DNA of 64,000 nt, from NCBI GenBank assembly GCA_013299105.1, contig JAAFJY010000006.1, forward strand, positions 1-64,000, in the 5' to 3' direction. The notes under the pieces are model-generated. The model was not told the DNA's origin, did not search any database, and saw only the letters and a list, made by a program, of their open reading frames with translations. The translations under genes and the position numbers were made by a program. This DNA is from Chitinophagales bacterium (GTDB lineage: Bacteria; Bacteroidota; Bacteroidia; Chitinophagales; Saprospiraceae). Below, piece by piece: positions 52,119 through 61,344 of the stretch (positions are counted from its first letter, which is position 1; every line of letters starts with the position of its first letter).

Positions 52119-53231
52119 ATGAAACTTGCACGTTTGGCATTGGCAACAATGTTATTCGGGGCCGTACTTATGCCCTTTTCCTGCTCGCTCAAGTCCAATC
52201 AAAGCGCCAGCACTGAACAAAAAGCACCAGCGATTCCTGTAATGACGCTGACTCTGCAAGACACGATTTTGAAGCGTGATTATGTTGCCGCGATCAAATC
52301 GGTGCGCAATGTTGAAATTCGCTCGCACCTGCGTGGATTTTTAGAAGAAATTTACATTGACGAAGGCCGTCCGGTTCGCAAAGGCCAACTCTTGTTTCGC
52401 ATCAACGACCAAGAGCTGAGAGCGGAATTAGCCAAAGCACGCGCCGCAGTGGGCAGTGCAGAAGCCGAAGCCCAAAGTATTGCAATGGAAGTAACCCGGG
52501 TAGAAACCTTGGTAGAAAAGAAGGTAGTATCCGAAGCAGAATTGCAACTGGCCAAGGCCAAACTGAACGTAGCGCAGGCCAAGGTACAAGAAGCCCGCTC
52601 TTCCGCTGACCACATCGCCATCCGCCTGGAATATACCCGTATCCGCGCACCTTTTGATGGCATGGTGGACCGCATTCCACTCAAGGTAGGCAGCTTGATC
52701 GAAGAAGGAACCCTGCTGACCACCATTTCTGATTTGGAAAAAATGTACACCTATTTCGAGGTGTCTGAAAACGAATACCTGGCTATTTCAAAAGCTGCTC
52801 GCTCAGACGAAAATTCGGCGGGGGCTCCTGTTGAATTGGTGCTTTCAGATGGTACCCCATATCCTTTCCAGGGAAAAATCGAAATCATGACTGGTGAATT
52901 TGGTGCCAGTACGGGTTCGATCGCGTTCCGAGCCCTGTTTCCAAATCCACAGCGCTTGCTCAAGCACGGCGCTACTGGCAAAATCCTGATCACCAAAAAA
53001 CAGGACGATGTACTGATGGTGCCCCAAAAAGCGGTGTTCGAGGTACAGGACAAGAGCTTCGTGTATGTCATCAACCGGGAAAACAAGGCTCAAATCCGCT
53101 CATTTACCCCCAAAATGCGCCTGGCTGACTTCTACTTGGTCGAAGATGGCCTGATCGCAGGCGAGCGAGTAGCAGCCGAAGGCGTGCAGTACTTGCAGGA
53201 TGGGGTGAAAGTTGAGATTCAGAATCCTTGA
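52119..53231 (+). CDS. RND efflux periplasmic adaptor (membrane fusion protein)
   Basis: A 370-residue lipoprotein, lipobox LMPFSC at about residue 22. The lipoyl-like barrel (RSHLRGFLEEIYIDEGRPVR), coiled-coil hairpin (about residues 100-170, with alternating Ala-rich repeats KARAAVGSAEAEAQ) and beta-barrel/membrane-proximal regions (IRAPFDGMVDRIPLKVGSL) are all recognisable. It bridges the RND pump and the outer-membrane channel. First gene of a three-gene efflux operon with the pump 53 bases downstream. Confidence 0.94.
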   Translation: MKLARLALATMLFGAVLMPFSCSLKSNQSASTEQKAPAIPVMTLTLQDTILKRDYVAAIKSVRNVEIRSHLRGFLEEIYIDEGRPVRKGQLLFRINDQELRAELAKARAAVGSAEAEAQSIAMEVTRVETLVEKKVVSEAELQLAKAKLNVAQAKVQEARSSADHIAIRLEYTRIRAPFDGMVDRIPLKVGSLIEEGTLLTTISDLEKMYTYFEVSENEYLAISKAARSDENSAGAPVELVLSDGTPYPFQGKIEIMTGEFGASTGSIAFRALFPNPQRLLKHGATGKILITKKQDDVLMVPQKAVFEVQDKSFVYVINRENKAQIRSFTPKMRLADFYLVEDGLIAGERVAAEGVQYLQDGVKVEIQNP

Positions 53232-53284
53232 ATGCCATTCCAAAAATTCCATCGTAACCATTTGACAAGGTAAATTTTCAATCC

Positions 53285-56200
53285 ATGTTCGAGACGTTCA
53301 TTCGTCGGCCTATCCTCTCATTGGTCATTTCGCTCATCCTGACTTTGTTGGGGGTGCTGGCCTTGCTGACCTTGCCGATTACTCAATTTCCCGACATCGT
53401 ACCGCCATCGGTATCGGTAGTCGCAAAATATACGGGTGCCAACGCCGAAGTTTGTGCCAAGGCCGTAGCCACTCCCCTGGAGCGCGCCATCAACGGGGTA
53501 CCTGGCATGACTTACATGACTTCGGTATGCAGCAACAACGGCGTGACGCTGATCCAGGTCTATTTTAAGGTAGGCACCGACCCCGACCTCGCTGCGGTAA
53601 ACGTTCAAAACCGCGTAGTGACCGTTTTGGACGAAATGCCCGAAGAAGTGATCAAAGCCGGGGTAACCACTGAAAAGGAGGTGAACTCTATGCTTTTGTT
53701 CCTCAACCTCATGAGCAGCGACACTGCTGCCGGGGAGCAATTCGTGTACAACTTTGCCGACATCAACATCCTGCCCGAACTCAAGCGCATCGACGGGGTA
53801 GGTTTTGCTGAAATCATGGGGGCCAAGGAATACGCCATGCGCGTGTGGCTCAAGCCCGACCGCATGAAGGCTTACAACCTGAGCACCGACGAAGTGATCA
53901 CTACCCTGCGCAAGCAAAATGTAGAAGCCGCACCAGGCAAAACAGGCGAAAGTTCGGATAAAAAAGCCCAGATCTTGCAGTACGTTTTGCGCTACACGGG
54001 CAAATTCACCACGCCCGAAGAATATGGCAACATCGTCTTGCGGGCCAATGAAGATGGTTCCATTCTGCGCTTGCGCGACGTGGCCGACATTGAGTTTGGT
54101 GCCCAAACATACAGCATGGTGTCCAAGACCGATGGCCGCCCTTCGGCTTCGATCATGATCAAACAGCGCCCAGGCTCGAATGCCCGCGAGGTGATCCAAA
54201 ACATCAAGGACAAGATGGGTTACTTGCAGGAAACGACTTTCCCGCCAGGCATGAGCTTCAACTTTGCTTACGACGTTTCGCGCTTCCTCGATGCCTCGAT
54301 CAAGCAGGTATTGAAGACCCTTTTGGAAGCCTTTTTGCTGGTGTTTTTGGTAGTATTCATCTTTTTGCAGGATTTTCGGTCCACCCTGATTCCTGCTTTA
54401 GCCGTTCCGGTGGCCTTGATCAGTTCCTTGTTCTTCATGCAAATGCTGGGTTTTTCGATCAACCTGCTCACCTTGTTTGCCTTGGTGTTGGCCATCGGGA
54501 TTGTGGTCGATAATGCCATTGTGGTGGTCGAAGCCGTGCATACCAAAATGCACGAGAAACACCTCAGCGCCATGGACGCCACCATCGAGTCGATGCGCGA
54601 AATCAGTGGGGCCATTGTGGCCATTACCCTGGTGATGTCGGCGGTGTTTGTGCCCGTAGCTTTCATGAGTGGTCCAGTGGGCATTTTTTACCGCCAGTTT
54701 TCCTTGACTTTGGCCATTTCCATCGTCATTTCGGGGATCAATGCGGTGACGCTGACCCCAGCTTTGTGCGCACTAATGCTCAAACCGCCACATGAAGGGG
54801 CGAAAAAAGATTGGCTGGCCCGTTTCTTTGGCGGCTTCAACCGGGGCTACAACGCCACCGAAAATGGCTATAAGGGCCTGATTACCCGAATCGCAGGCCG
54901 TAGGGTTTTGACCTTGGGCATGTTGGTAGCCTTTTTCTTGCTGACCTGGGGTTCTGGGGCCATTTTGCCAGCTGGTTTCATCCCCACCGAGGACCAAAGT
55001 ATGGTGTATGTAAACGTGAACACCCCTCCAGGCGCTACCCTGGAGCGCACCGAAGCGGTGATGGACCAAATCCAGCAGGCCACTTCCAAGGTCGCGGGCG
55101 TCAACAACGTTTCGACCCTGGCGGGCTACAGCCTCGTGAGCGAATCGGCTGGTGCATCTTACGGCATGGGCATGATCAACCTCAAAGACTGGTCCGAGCG
55201 CGAAGACGATGTGAATGGTTTGATGGAAAAATTCACCAAAGCCACCGAGCACATCAAAGATGCCACGATCCAGTTCATCCCGCCGCCCACCGTACCTGGC
55301 TTTGGCAACGCCAGTGGTTTTGAATTGCGTTTGCTGGACAAAACAGGCAAAGGCGATCTGCAACAAACCAACCGGGTAACCCAGGACTTCCTGGCAGCCC
55401 TGAACCAAAGACCGGAAATCGGTGGTGCATTTACCAACTTTGAGCCCAATTTCCCGCAGTACCTCATCCATGTGGACCAAGACATGGCGGCCAAAAAGCA
55501 TGTACAGATCGAACCCGCTATGGATGCCCTGCAAACCATGATCGGCAGCTATTATGCCACCAACTTCATTCGTTTTGGGCAAATGTACAAGGTAATGGTG
55601 CAAGCAGCACCCGAATACCGCACCAAACCAGAAGACCTGGCTACCCTCTACATCAAAAACAGCCTGGGCGAAATGGTGCCATACAGCACCTTCACCCGCC
55701 TGGAAAGGGTGTATGGTCCCGAGCAATTGACCCGCTACAACATGTACGTTTCCGCCCTAGTGAACGGCGATGCCAAGCCAGGATTCAGTTCCGGGGATGC
55801 CATCAACGCAGCTGAGGCGGTGGCCAAAGAGAAACTGCCTAGCGGCTATGCCTACGAGTGGTCGGGCATGACCCGTGAACAGATCTTGTCGGGCAACCAG
55901 GCCATGTACATTTTCTTGCTTTGTGTGGTATTTGTCTATCTCATTTTGGCGGCGCAGTACGAGAGTTTCTTGCTGCCTTTGTCGGTGATTTTGTCTTTGC
56001 CAACGGGTATTTTCGGCTCCTTTTTGGCGCTCAAGTTGGCGGGGTTGGAAAACAACATTTATGCTCAAGTAGCCTTGGTGATGCTGATTGGTTTGCTGGG
56101 GAAAAACGCCATCTTGATCGTGGAGTTTGCCGCCCAACGCCAACGAGAAGGGGCGACCGCCTTACGGGCTGCCATCGAAGGCGCGGTATCGCGTTTGCGA

Positions 56201-56458
56201 CCGATTTTGATGACCTCCTTTGCTTTTGTAGCGGGCTTGATTCCACTGGCTATTGCCACCGGAGCAGGCGCTTTGGGCAACCGTTCGATTGGTTATGCGG
56301 CCTTGGGTGGGATGCTGACTGGCACCATTTTTGGCTGTATCATTATCCCTGGCCTGTACGTCTTGTTTTCACGCAACAAAAAAGTCGAGACACCTGCTAC
56401 TCCTGTTCCTGAACCTCAAAAAGAAGAGGTGGAGGAAGAGGAGGAAATGTTGGTGTAG
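53285..56458 (+). CDS. RND efflux transporter permease (HAE1-type)
   Basis: Inner-membrane proton-driven pump of 1,057 residues. N-terminus FETFIRRPILSLVISLILTL is the first membrane helix. Two large periplasmic loops separate twelve membrane segments. Transmembrane motif LALVLAIGIVVDNAIVVVEA (about residues 398-417) contains the paired aspartates in the D-N-A-I relay. A second cluster LAAQYESFLLPLSVILSLPT is equally typical. The end is an acidic EEEEE-like tail. Substrate is unknown; HAE1 pumps export hydrophobic or amphiphilic compounds. Middle gene of the operon. Confidence 0.96.
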   Translation: MFETFIRRPILSLVISLILTLLGVLALLTLPITQFPDIVPPSVSVVAKYTGANAEVCAKAVATPLERAINGVPGMTYMTSVCSNNGVTLIQVYFKVGTDPDLAAVNVQNRVVTVLDEMPEEVIKAGVTTEKEVNSMLLFLNLMSSDTAAGEQFVYNFADINILPELKRIDGVGFAEIMGAKEYAMRVWLKPDRMKAYNLSTDEVITTLRKQNVEAAPGKTGESSDKKAQILQYVLRYTGKFTTPEEYGNIVLRANEDGSILRLRDVADIEFGAQTYSMVSKTDGRPSASIMIKQRPGSNAREVIQNIKDKMGYLQETTFPPGMSFNFAYDVSRFLDASIKQVLKTLLEAFLLVFLVVFIFLQDFRSTLIPALAVPVALISSLFFMQMLGFSINLLTLFALVLAIGIVVDNAIVVVEAVHTKMHEKHLSAMDATIESMREISGAIVAITLVMSAVFVPVAFMSGPVGIFYRQFSLTLAISIVISGINAVTLTPALCALMLKPPHEGAKKDWLARFFGGFNRGYNATENGYKGLITRIAGRRVLTLGMLVAFFLLTWGSGAILPAGFIPTEDQSMVYVNVNTPPGATLERTEAVMDQIQQATSKVAGVNNVSTLAGYSLVSESAGASYGMGMINLKDWSEREDDVNGLMEKFTKATEHIKDATIQFIPPPTVPGFGNASGFELRLLDKTGKGDLQQTNRVTQDFLAALNQRPEIGGAFTNFEPNFPQYLIHVDQDMAAKKHVQIEPAMDALQTMIGSYYATNFIRFGQMYKVMVQAAPEYRTKPEDLATLYIKNSLGEMVPYSTFTRLERVYGPEQLTRYNMYVSALVNGDAKPGFSSGDAINAAEAVAKEKLPSGYAYEWSGMTREQILSGNQAMYIFLLCVVFVYLILAAQYESFLLPLSVILSLPTGIFGSFLALKLAGLENNIYAQVALVMLIGLLGKNAILIVEFAAQRQREGATALRAAIEGAVSRLRPILMTSFAFVAGLIPLAIATGAGALGNRSIGYAALGGMLTGTIFGCIIIPGLYVLFSRNKKVETPATPVPEPQKEEVEEEEEMLV

Positions 56459-56528
56459 TTGAGTTGTAAGATTGAAAAGTTGAAGGGTTGAAGAGAAATC
56501 AGCACTTCGACTTTTCAACCCTTTGACT
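56457..56528. repeat. Inverted TTGAAAAGTTGAAGG tract between pump and TolC genes
   Basis: Forward units (TTGAGTTGTAAGATTGAAAA, GTTGAAGGGTTGAAG) are followed by the reverse complement CTTTTCAACCCTTTGACTTGG, giving a potential stem. It sits in the short gap of the operon and might attenuate TolC transcription. The tract's first bases overlap the pump stop codon. Confidence 0.7.
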
Positions 56529-56570
56529 TGGCATCTAACTTGTATGAGTACTTTTTACAAATTTAACCCA

Positions 56571-57995
56571 ATGCGTAGCATTCAGTACCTTATATATATA
56601 TGTGCTTTGAGCGGGCTTTTTGCCTGCCAGGGCCTCAAGCCACTGGCAGTGCAGCCCCTGCAAGCCCCTCCAGCGCGGTACAGCCCCCAAGACACGGTGG
56701 CTACCCAGCCCATGAGCTGGCGCAGTTTGTTTACCGATCCGCAGTTGGTGGCTTTGATCGACTCGGCCCTGGCCAACAACCTGGACCGAAAAATTGCAAT
56801 GGCCAATATCCGACAATCGGAAGCAGAACTGGTGCGGGCTCGTTTACAAATGGCCCCACAGGTACAAGCCATGATCGCTGGAGGTGTCGATCGTTTTGGT
56901 GATTACACTATGAATGGGATCGGTAATTTCGACCTCAATCGCTCAGAAAATGTGCCTTCTGACCGCCGGGTGCCCAATCCAGTGACCGATCTTTTCGTGG
57001 GTTTTCGGGCCAGTTGGGAAATCGACGTATGGGGCCGCCTCAAGGCCCAGCGGGTGGCCGCTGCCGAGCGTATTTTGAGTTCGCTGGAAGGCGAGCGCTG
57101 GCTGAGTACCAATATTGTGGCCTCGGTGGCCGCTGCCTACTTTGAGTTGCTGGCCCTGGACGCAGAAGTGGCAGTGGCCAGGGAAAACCTGGTTTTGCAG
57201 GAAAGGGCTTTTGAAATCATTTCAGCCCAAAAAGAAGCTGGCCGGGCTACGGAACTAGCGGTGCAACAGTTCCAGGCACAAATTTTCAATACCCGGGCTT
57301 TGACTTACCTTTTGCAGCAGCGCATTGTCATTGCCGAAAATGCCCTGCGCTTGTTGTTGGGGCGTTACAACGGCACCATTCCACGCGGCAATGCCTTGAT
57401 GGACCAAAACTTGCCTGCACGCCTGCAAGTGGGATTGCCCAGCCAGCTGTTGCTCAATCGCCCGGATGTACGCCAAGCCGAGCGCAGCCTCGAAGCAGCC
57501 AAAGCCGACCTGACTGCTGCCCGTGCGGCCATGTTGCCCAATTTCACCCTGACACCTTATGCAGGTTTACAAGCTTTTCGGCCTTCGGTCTTGTTCTTGC
57601 CCCAGTCGGCGGCTTTGGGCTTGTTGGGGGGCGTAGCGGCTCCGGTTTTCAATCGCCGGGGGCTCATGGCCGAGCGCAGCAGTCGGGTAGCCATGCAAGA
57701 TGCCGCCTGGTTGCGTTATCAACAAAGCCTGGTAACCGCCTATACCGAGGTACAAAACGAACTGCAACAGTACCAAAACCTGCAAGCGGCTTACCCCCAA
57801 AAAGCTGCCGAAACCGCCGCCCTAAACCGTGCAGTGGAAGTATCAAATGACTTGTACGTGGCGGGTTATGCCAATTACCTGGAGGTAATCACCGCCCAAC
57901 GCGGGGCTATTGATGCGGCCATTGCCTTGCAAGAATTGCGCAAAAACCAGTTCCTTAACCTGATTAACCTGTATCGGGCCTTGGGGGGCGGATAG
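56571..57995 (+). CDS. TolC/NodT-family outer membrane efflux lipoprotein
   Basis: About 474 residues, signal peptide with lipobox LSGLFAC. The duplicated TolC helical hairpins are visible: SALANNLDRKIAMANIRQSE and ELVRARLQMAPQVQAMIAGG in the first half, ARENLVLQERAFEIISAQKE and RSLEAAKADLTAARAAMLPN in the second. The end DAAIALQELRKNQFLNLINL is typical. It completes the pump as the outer-membrane channel. ATG 56571 starts RSIQYLIYIC; ATG 56544 is an alternative. The gene ends at a strong terminator. Confidence 0.92.
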   Translation: MRSIQYLIYICALSGLFACQGLKPLAVQPLQAPPARYSPQDTVATQPMSWRSLFTDPQLVALIDSALANNLDRKIAMANIRQSEAELVRARLQMAPQVQAMIAGGVDRFGDYTMNGIGNFDLNRSENVPSDRRVPNPVTDLFVGFRASWEIDVWGRLKAQRVAAAERILSSLEGERWLSTNIVASVAAAYFELLALDAEVAVARENLVLQERAFEIISAQKEAGRATELAVQQFQAQIFNTRALTYLLQQRIVIAENALRLLLGRYNGTIPRGNALMDQNLPARLQVGLPSQLLLNRPDVRQAERSLEAAKADLTAARAAMLPNFTLTPYAGLQAFRPSVLFLPQSAALGLLGGVAAPVFNRRGLMAERSSRVAMQDAAWLRYQQSLVTAYTEVQNELQQYQNLQAAYPQKAAETAALNRAVEVSNDLYVAGYANYLEVITAQRGAIDAAIALQELRKNQFLNLINLYRALGGG

Positions 57996-58012
57996 GATTA
58001 AAAGATTCATGT

Positions 58013-58068
58013 AAAAAACGGCTTGAGCGGATGACCTGGATGGGGTGCGCTCAAGCCGTTTTGTTTTT
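58013..58068 (+). terminator. Bidirectional terminator between tolC-like and rloB
   Basis: AAAAAACGGCTTGAGCG and CGCTCAAGCCGTTTTGTTTTT pair over eleven to fifteen bases around an 18-base loop. T and A runs on the two sides make it work for both the efflux operon and the converging rloAB operon. Confidence 0.92.
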
Positions 58069-58076
58069 GGGCAAAA

Positions 58077-58769
58077 TCAGCCCTGCTTCATCTCATTCAA
58101 CTGCCTCACCAAAAGGTACAACCTGGTGTTCGGATTCTGCTTGGAATAGCGATGGTCTTCATAGCTTTGGTCCAGTTTTTCGGCACTTTCGATGGCTTGT
58201 TTTTCGTCGCCAAACTTTTGTAAAAGCTCGTACATATCAGTACGATTTTTGGCGTATTGAAAAGGTTTGCCCATTTTCTGGCTCAACCATGATTCAATTC
58301 TAGGTTTGAAATCCACCCTGTTCATTGGAGCGTTGACATACTCAAAATGAAGGAGGTACCAGAGCTCAAATGCTTCATTCGACCACGCACAGTTGATTTT
58401 GCGCTTTTGCTGCTCCCCTTTGTTGATGGCATTGTCAAAATGCTCATCCGGGAAGTTATCCTTGTCAAATACCGCCCAAGTGTGGTCAAATTTTGGGATG
58501 CGCATGTCTTTTTCTAAACGCTCCCTGATTTTTTGGGTTTCTTCGATCAAGGTAATGGTGTTCTTACCTTCTCCCATGATGAAAATGCAGCCCAAAACCC
58601 CACGCGGCAACTTACTTTTCAAGGCTTCAAAATAAGCGGGCTCGGTTTTTTCGCCTTCACAAACGATCAGGTAATACTCGCGTTGGGGTATTTTACCTAT
58701 TTCACGTTTTTTCTCAGCTCGCTTGAAGCGCTTTAATTGGGCATTGTCGATCTTTGCTTTTCGAGCCAT
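58077..58769 (-). CDS. rloB: RloB family protein, partner of the RloA ATPase
   Basis: A 230-residue protein. The RloB pattern is YYLIVCEGEKTEPAYFEALKS, then FDHTWAVFDKDNFPDE and AWSNEAFELWYLLHFEYVN, which together form a TOPRIM-like nuclease fold (Glu, Asp-x-Asp). The start overlaps the RloA gene by 37 bases in another frame, so they are co-translated. RloA/RloB pairs resemble the lactococcal AbiL abortive-infection system and occur in defence islands. RloB is the likely effector nuclease, by inference from the TOPRIM-like motifs. Confidence 0.88.
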   Translation of the reverse strand: MARKAKIDNAQLKRFKRAEKKREIGKIPQREYYLIVCEGEKTEPAYFEALKSKLPRGVLGCIFIMGEGKNTITLIEETQKIRERLEKDMRIPKFDHTWAVFDKDNFPDEHFDNAINKGEQQKRKINCAWSNEAFELWYLLHFEYVNAPMNRVDFKPRIESWLSQKMGKPFQYAKNRTDMYELLQKFGDEKQAIESAEKLDQSYEDHRYSKQNPNTRLYLLVRQLNEMKQG

Positions 58770-60049
58770 TGTTCAGATAGTTTACCAAAATCTCCAAAAT
58801 AGGGTATGGCTCCGTAGCGCCCATTGAGGTAATCTTTTTCAAAAGAGCGATCTTTTCTCACCTTTTTGTCGCCCAATTCCTTGTAGGCAACCAGTGAGTA
58901 CAAATCCGATGCCCCCACTTGATTTTTTTCTACAAAATAAATCTGGTCCCGGCGCAAATTGCAAATGCTCAAGATATTGGTGTCGTGCACGGCAAAAATC
59001 AATTGTGCCCCTTGGGTGTTGATCTCCTTGTTTTGGAAAAGCTTGACGATGGATAACGTTAAAAGCGGGTGTAGTTTCGCGTCGAGTTCGTCGATTACCA
59101 AAACGCCACCTATTTTTAGTGTATAAAAAATTGGACCTGACAAATCGATTAACTTATTGGTTCCTGAACTTTCCTGGGCTTTTGCATCGAACTCAACTTT
59201 TCTGATCAGCCGTTGATTTTCATCTAAAACCTTGTGCTCGGTTCGTAGACTGACAACTGTTTTTCCATCCATCTCGGTAATGAGCTGTTTCATTTTTTCA
59301 TCTTGCTGATCAACCGGAAATTCATTGGCATTGACCACCATTTTGTCGATTCTTATGCCATCGAAACCTAAATCGGCATCTCGAAAAAAATCATTCAATA
59401 GCTTATAGGATTGAGTGTCTTCGAGCATCTGGAAAGTGATCGATTGGTAATTATCGTGAACTAATCCAGATATCACGTTGAATCGAATAAACCAGCGCAT
59501 GATGCTTTTTGCGATGCGCCCATTGAACTGATCCACTACACTCAGAAAAAGTGCATTACCCCTGGTTTTTTCTTCCAAATCTTTGCCTTCTGGAAAATGG
59601 CGTTTTACCTCAATCTCATCTTTGATTCTCAAAAAAAGCGCTTTTTCGGCTTTTTTCCCTTCCGCAGCAAACAACCATTCGGCATGGATCAAGTGGTTAT
59701 CGGCCTCAAAGCCATAACGATATTTAATTCCTTCTTGCAAAAAAACGACTTCGTATAAAGTAGGTTCCTGGACAGTCTGGGGACTCAATAAAAAAGGCTC
59801 ATAAGGAATTTCACTCACCGACTGGCGATTAAAACTTTCCAAAATGATACTTTTCATGACCCCCAAGCCACGTAGTAAATTTGATTTACCAGAAGCATTG
59901 GCCCCATAAAGCACCGCTGTGGAGAGCACAACATGTTGGTCTCGTTGAATCACGTTTTCGGGAAAATCCGAGATGGAAGCGGGCTCCATACTCAAAGTTT
60001 TCCGCTCCGCTATGGACCTGAAATTGCCGATACTGAATTCAAAAAGCAT
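58733..60049 (-). CDS. rloA: RloA-like AAA_15 ATPase (anti-phage abortive infection)
   Basis: A 438-residue ABC/OLD-type ATPase. Walker A is AVLYGANASGKSNLLRGL at about residues 46-63, the signature region SSGTNKLIDLSGPI lies near 285 and Walker B is VLVIDELDAKLHPLL near 310. The H-switch is in LIFAVHDTNILSI. It probably controls RloB in response to phage infection. The ATG at 60049 is followed upstream by a 15-base palindrome covering the expected ribosome-binding site. This gene and rloB are more AT-rich than neighbours, consistent with horizontal transfer. Confidence 0.9.
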   Translation of the reverse strand: MLFEFSIGNFRSIAERKTLSMEPASISDFPENVIQRDQHVVLSTAVLYGANASGKSNLLRGLGVMKSIILESFNRQSVSEIPYEPFLLSPQTVQEPTLYEVVFLQEGIKYRYGFEADNHLIHAEWLFAAEGKKAEKALFLRIKDEIEVKRHFPEGKDLEEKTRGNALFLSVVDQFNGRIAKSIMRWFIRFNVISGLVHDNYQSITFQMLEDTQSYKLLNDFFRDADLGFDGIRIDKMVVNANEFPVDQQDEKMKQLITEMDGKTVVSLRTEHKVLDENQRLIRKVEFDAKAQESSGTNKLIDLSGPIFYTLKIGGVLVIDELDAKLHPLLTLSIVKLFQNKEINTQGAQLIFAVHDTNILSICNLRRDQIYFVEKNQVGASDLYSLVAYKELGDKKVRKDRSFEKDYLNGRYGAIPYFGDFGKLSEQWLEKQRSTMPN

Positions 60050-60055
60050 GTTTTG

Positions 60056-60070
60056 TGAGAATTTTTCTCA
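60056..60070. promoter_or_regulatory. Palindrome 1 upstream of rloA (TGAGAATTTTTCTCA)
   Basis: A 15-base perfect hyphenated palindrome begins six bases upstream of the rloA start codon, so it covers the ribosome-binding region. Its sequence is the reverse complement of palindrome 2, apart from the centre. Confidence 0.8.
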
Positions 60071-60106
60071 AAAATAGCCATAATTATCTATAAATTTCTA
60101 TTTTTT

Positions 60107-60121
60107 TGAGAAAAATTCTCA
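60107..60121. promoter_or_regulatory. Palindrome 2 upstream of rloA (TGAGAAAAATTCTCA)
   Basis: Second palindrome, centre 51 bases from the first. With their flanks they form a larger inverted repeat: TGAGAATTTTTCTCAAAAAT-AG versus CTATTTTTTTGAGAAAAAT-TCTCA. Likely an operator pair bracketing the promoter or a cruciform/RNA hairpin that masks translation. Confidence 0.8.
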
Positions 60122-60183
60122 TTTTATGCAAATTTAATGGTGTTTATTTACTAGCCCATTAGAATCCAGCGCCTCAATACCAA

Positions 60184-60220
60184 AAAAGGGTTAAAGCCCA
60201 TACCGTGCCTTAACCCTTTT
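60184..60220. terminator. Bidirectional terminator of the DUF6268 operon
   Basis: AAAAGGGTTAA and TTAACCCTTTT pair around a 15-base loop between the rloA leader and the outer-membrane-protein gene. It isolates the rloAB promoter region from the genes ending here. Confidence 0.85.
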
Positions 60221-60240
60221 GTCTCTTCTTGTTTTTCTCA

Positions 60241-61341
60241 TTACGGACTCACCAAGTGAACCCCAATGTTGAAATACAATGGATTGCCCAAGTTGGCGAG
60301 CTTGGCATAGCGCTGGTCGCCAAAAAAGCCCCGGAAGAAATCTTTTCCATTCTGCACCCGATCCACATCAAAGCGCCAGTTGTAACGCCAGCCAGCTTGT
60401 GCGCTCAGCCACACAAAACCGCTCAATTGGCGCTGGTATTCCACCCTGGCACGGGCTTCGCCACGGCGCAGCTCATAGTCATTGTTGGCATTTGACAAGG
60501 AATTGAGGCGGTAAGTCTGGCCTTCCAACTCATATCCTGCCAACAAAAGATTGCGGGCATTAAAGGTACGCCGCACATGTGCACGGGCAGGAAACAACAT
60601 TTCCACCCCCCACTTGCGGCTGGGGGCGGTCCAGTTGTACATCACCACCGGGAAGTAATTCAACTCGCCCACGCGGTAGGTACGCGCCACCCCAAAACCC
60701 CACTGTTTGCGGTCGTTGGGACGCTTACCCCAAACCAAGGCACCAGACCAGCGGGTGTATTGCAAGGATTGAAAATTGCTGAAGCTAAAGTCGCCATTCA
60801 AATCCAAAGCACCTTGAAAAAGCAGGAATTGCGTTTCGTTGAGCGGCTTGTACACCGTGGTGTTCAAGCCCAAGGTCTTCAATCCGTTTTCCTGGAGGCG
60901 ATCGAGCATGCGCGAGCCTCCTTCGCGGATAGGGGCCTCATTGCTGCGGTATTGGATGTCCCAATAATTGGCTCCGAGTTGCCACACCAAGCTGTTTTTG
61001 GAAATGACTGGAATATTGGCCCCAAAACGAAAGCCCCCCGTGTAACCGAAAGTCCCACTTTCGGCAGCGCTCCAGTTTTCGTCGCCTGCAAAACTGCCCA
61101 TGCCGCTGAACTGTGCGCTGTAAGGCATTTGCATGTCCCAGCCAATTGAAATCAAACGCTGCGGGCTCAAATCCAAGATTTTGGGGTTGGCGAAGCGTTT
61201 TGCGCTGCCATCCGCAAATCCAGCATTTTCGTATTGGCTGTAATCCTCTTCTTCCGTGGCGGTAGAATCGGGTTTTTGTGCATACATCGCTGTACAAACC
61301 AGGCAAAAAACTACCCAGCTTATCGTCCATTTGCGCATCAT
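60241..61341 (-). CDS. DUF6268-like outer membrane beta-barrel protein
   Basis: A 366-residue exported protein, signal peptide ending YAQ, then alternating aromatic/polar strands throughout (GFRFGANIPVISKNSLVWQL, RWSGALVWGKRPNDRKQWGF, YFPVVMYNWTAPSRKWGV) and final PLYFNIGVHLV, typical of a small outer-membrane barrel. DUF6268-like by overall pattern, without certainty. It begins three bases after the DUF2147 stop, so it is in an operon with that gene and the upstream lipoprotein. Confidence 0.8.
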   Translation of the reverse strand: MMRKWTISWVVFCLVCTAMYAQKPDSTATEEEDYSQYENAGFADGSAKRFANPKILDLSPQRLISIGWDMQMPYSAQFSGMGSFAGDENWSAAESGTFGYTGGFRFGANIPVISKNSLVWQLGANYWDIQYRSNEAPIREGGSRMLDRLQENGLKTLGLNTTVYKPLNETQFLLFQGALDLNGDFSFSNFQSLQYTRWSGALVWGKRPNDRKQWGFGVARTYRVGELNYFPVVMYNWTAPSRKWGVEMLFPARAHVRRTFNARNLLLAGYELEGQTYRLNSLSNANNDYELRRGEARARVEYQRQLSGFVWLSAQAGWRYNWRFDVDRVQNGKDFFRGFFGDQRYAKLANLGNPLYFNIGVHLVSP

Positions 61342-61344
61342 GTC

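Noticed and set aside
53318-55726. Several antisense frames in the RND pump gene
   Set aside because: Created by the GC-rich codon pattern of the pump gene; no motif content.
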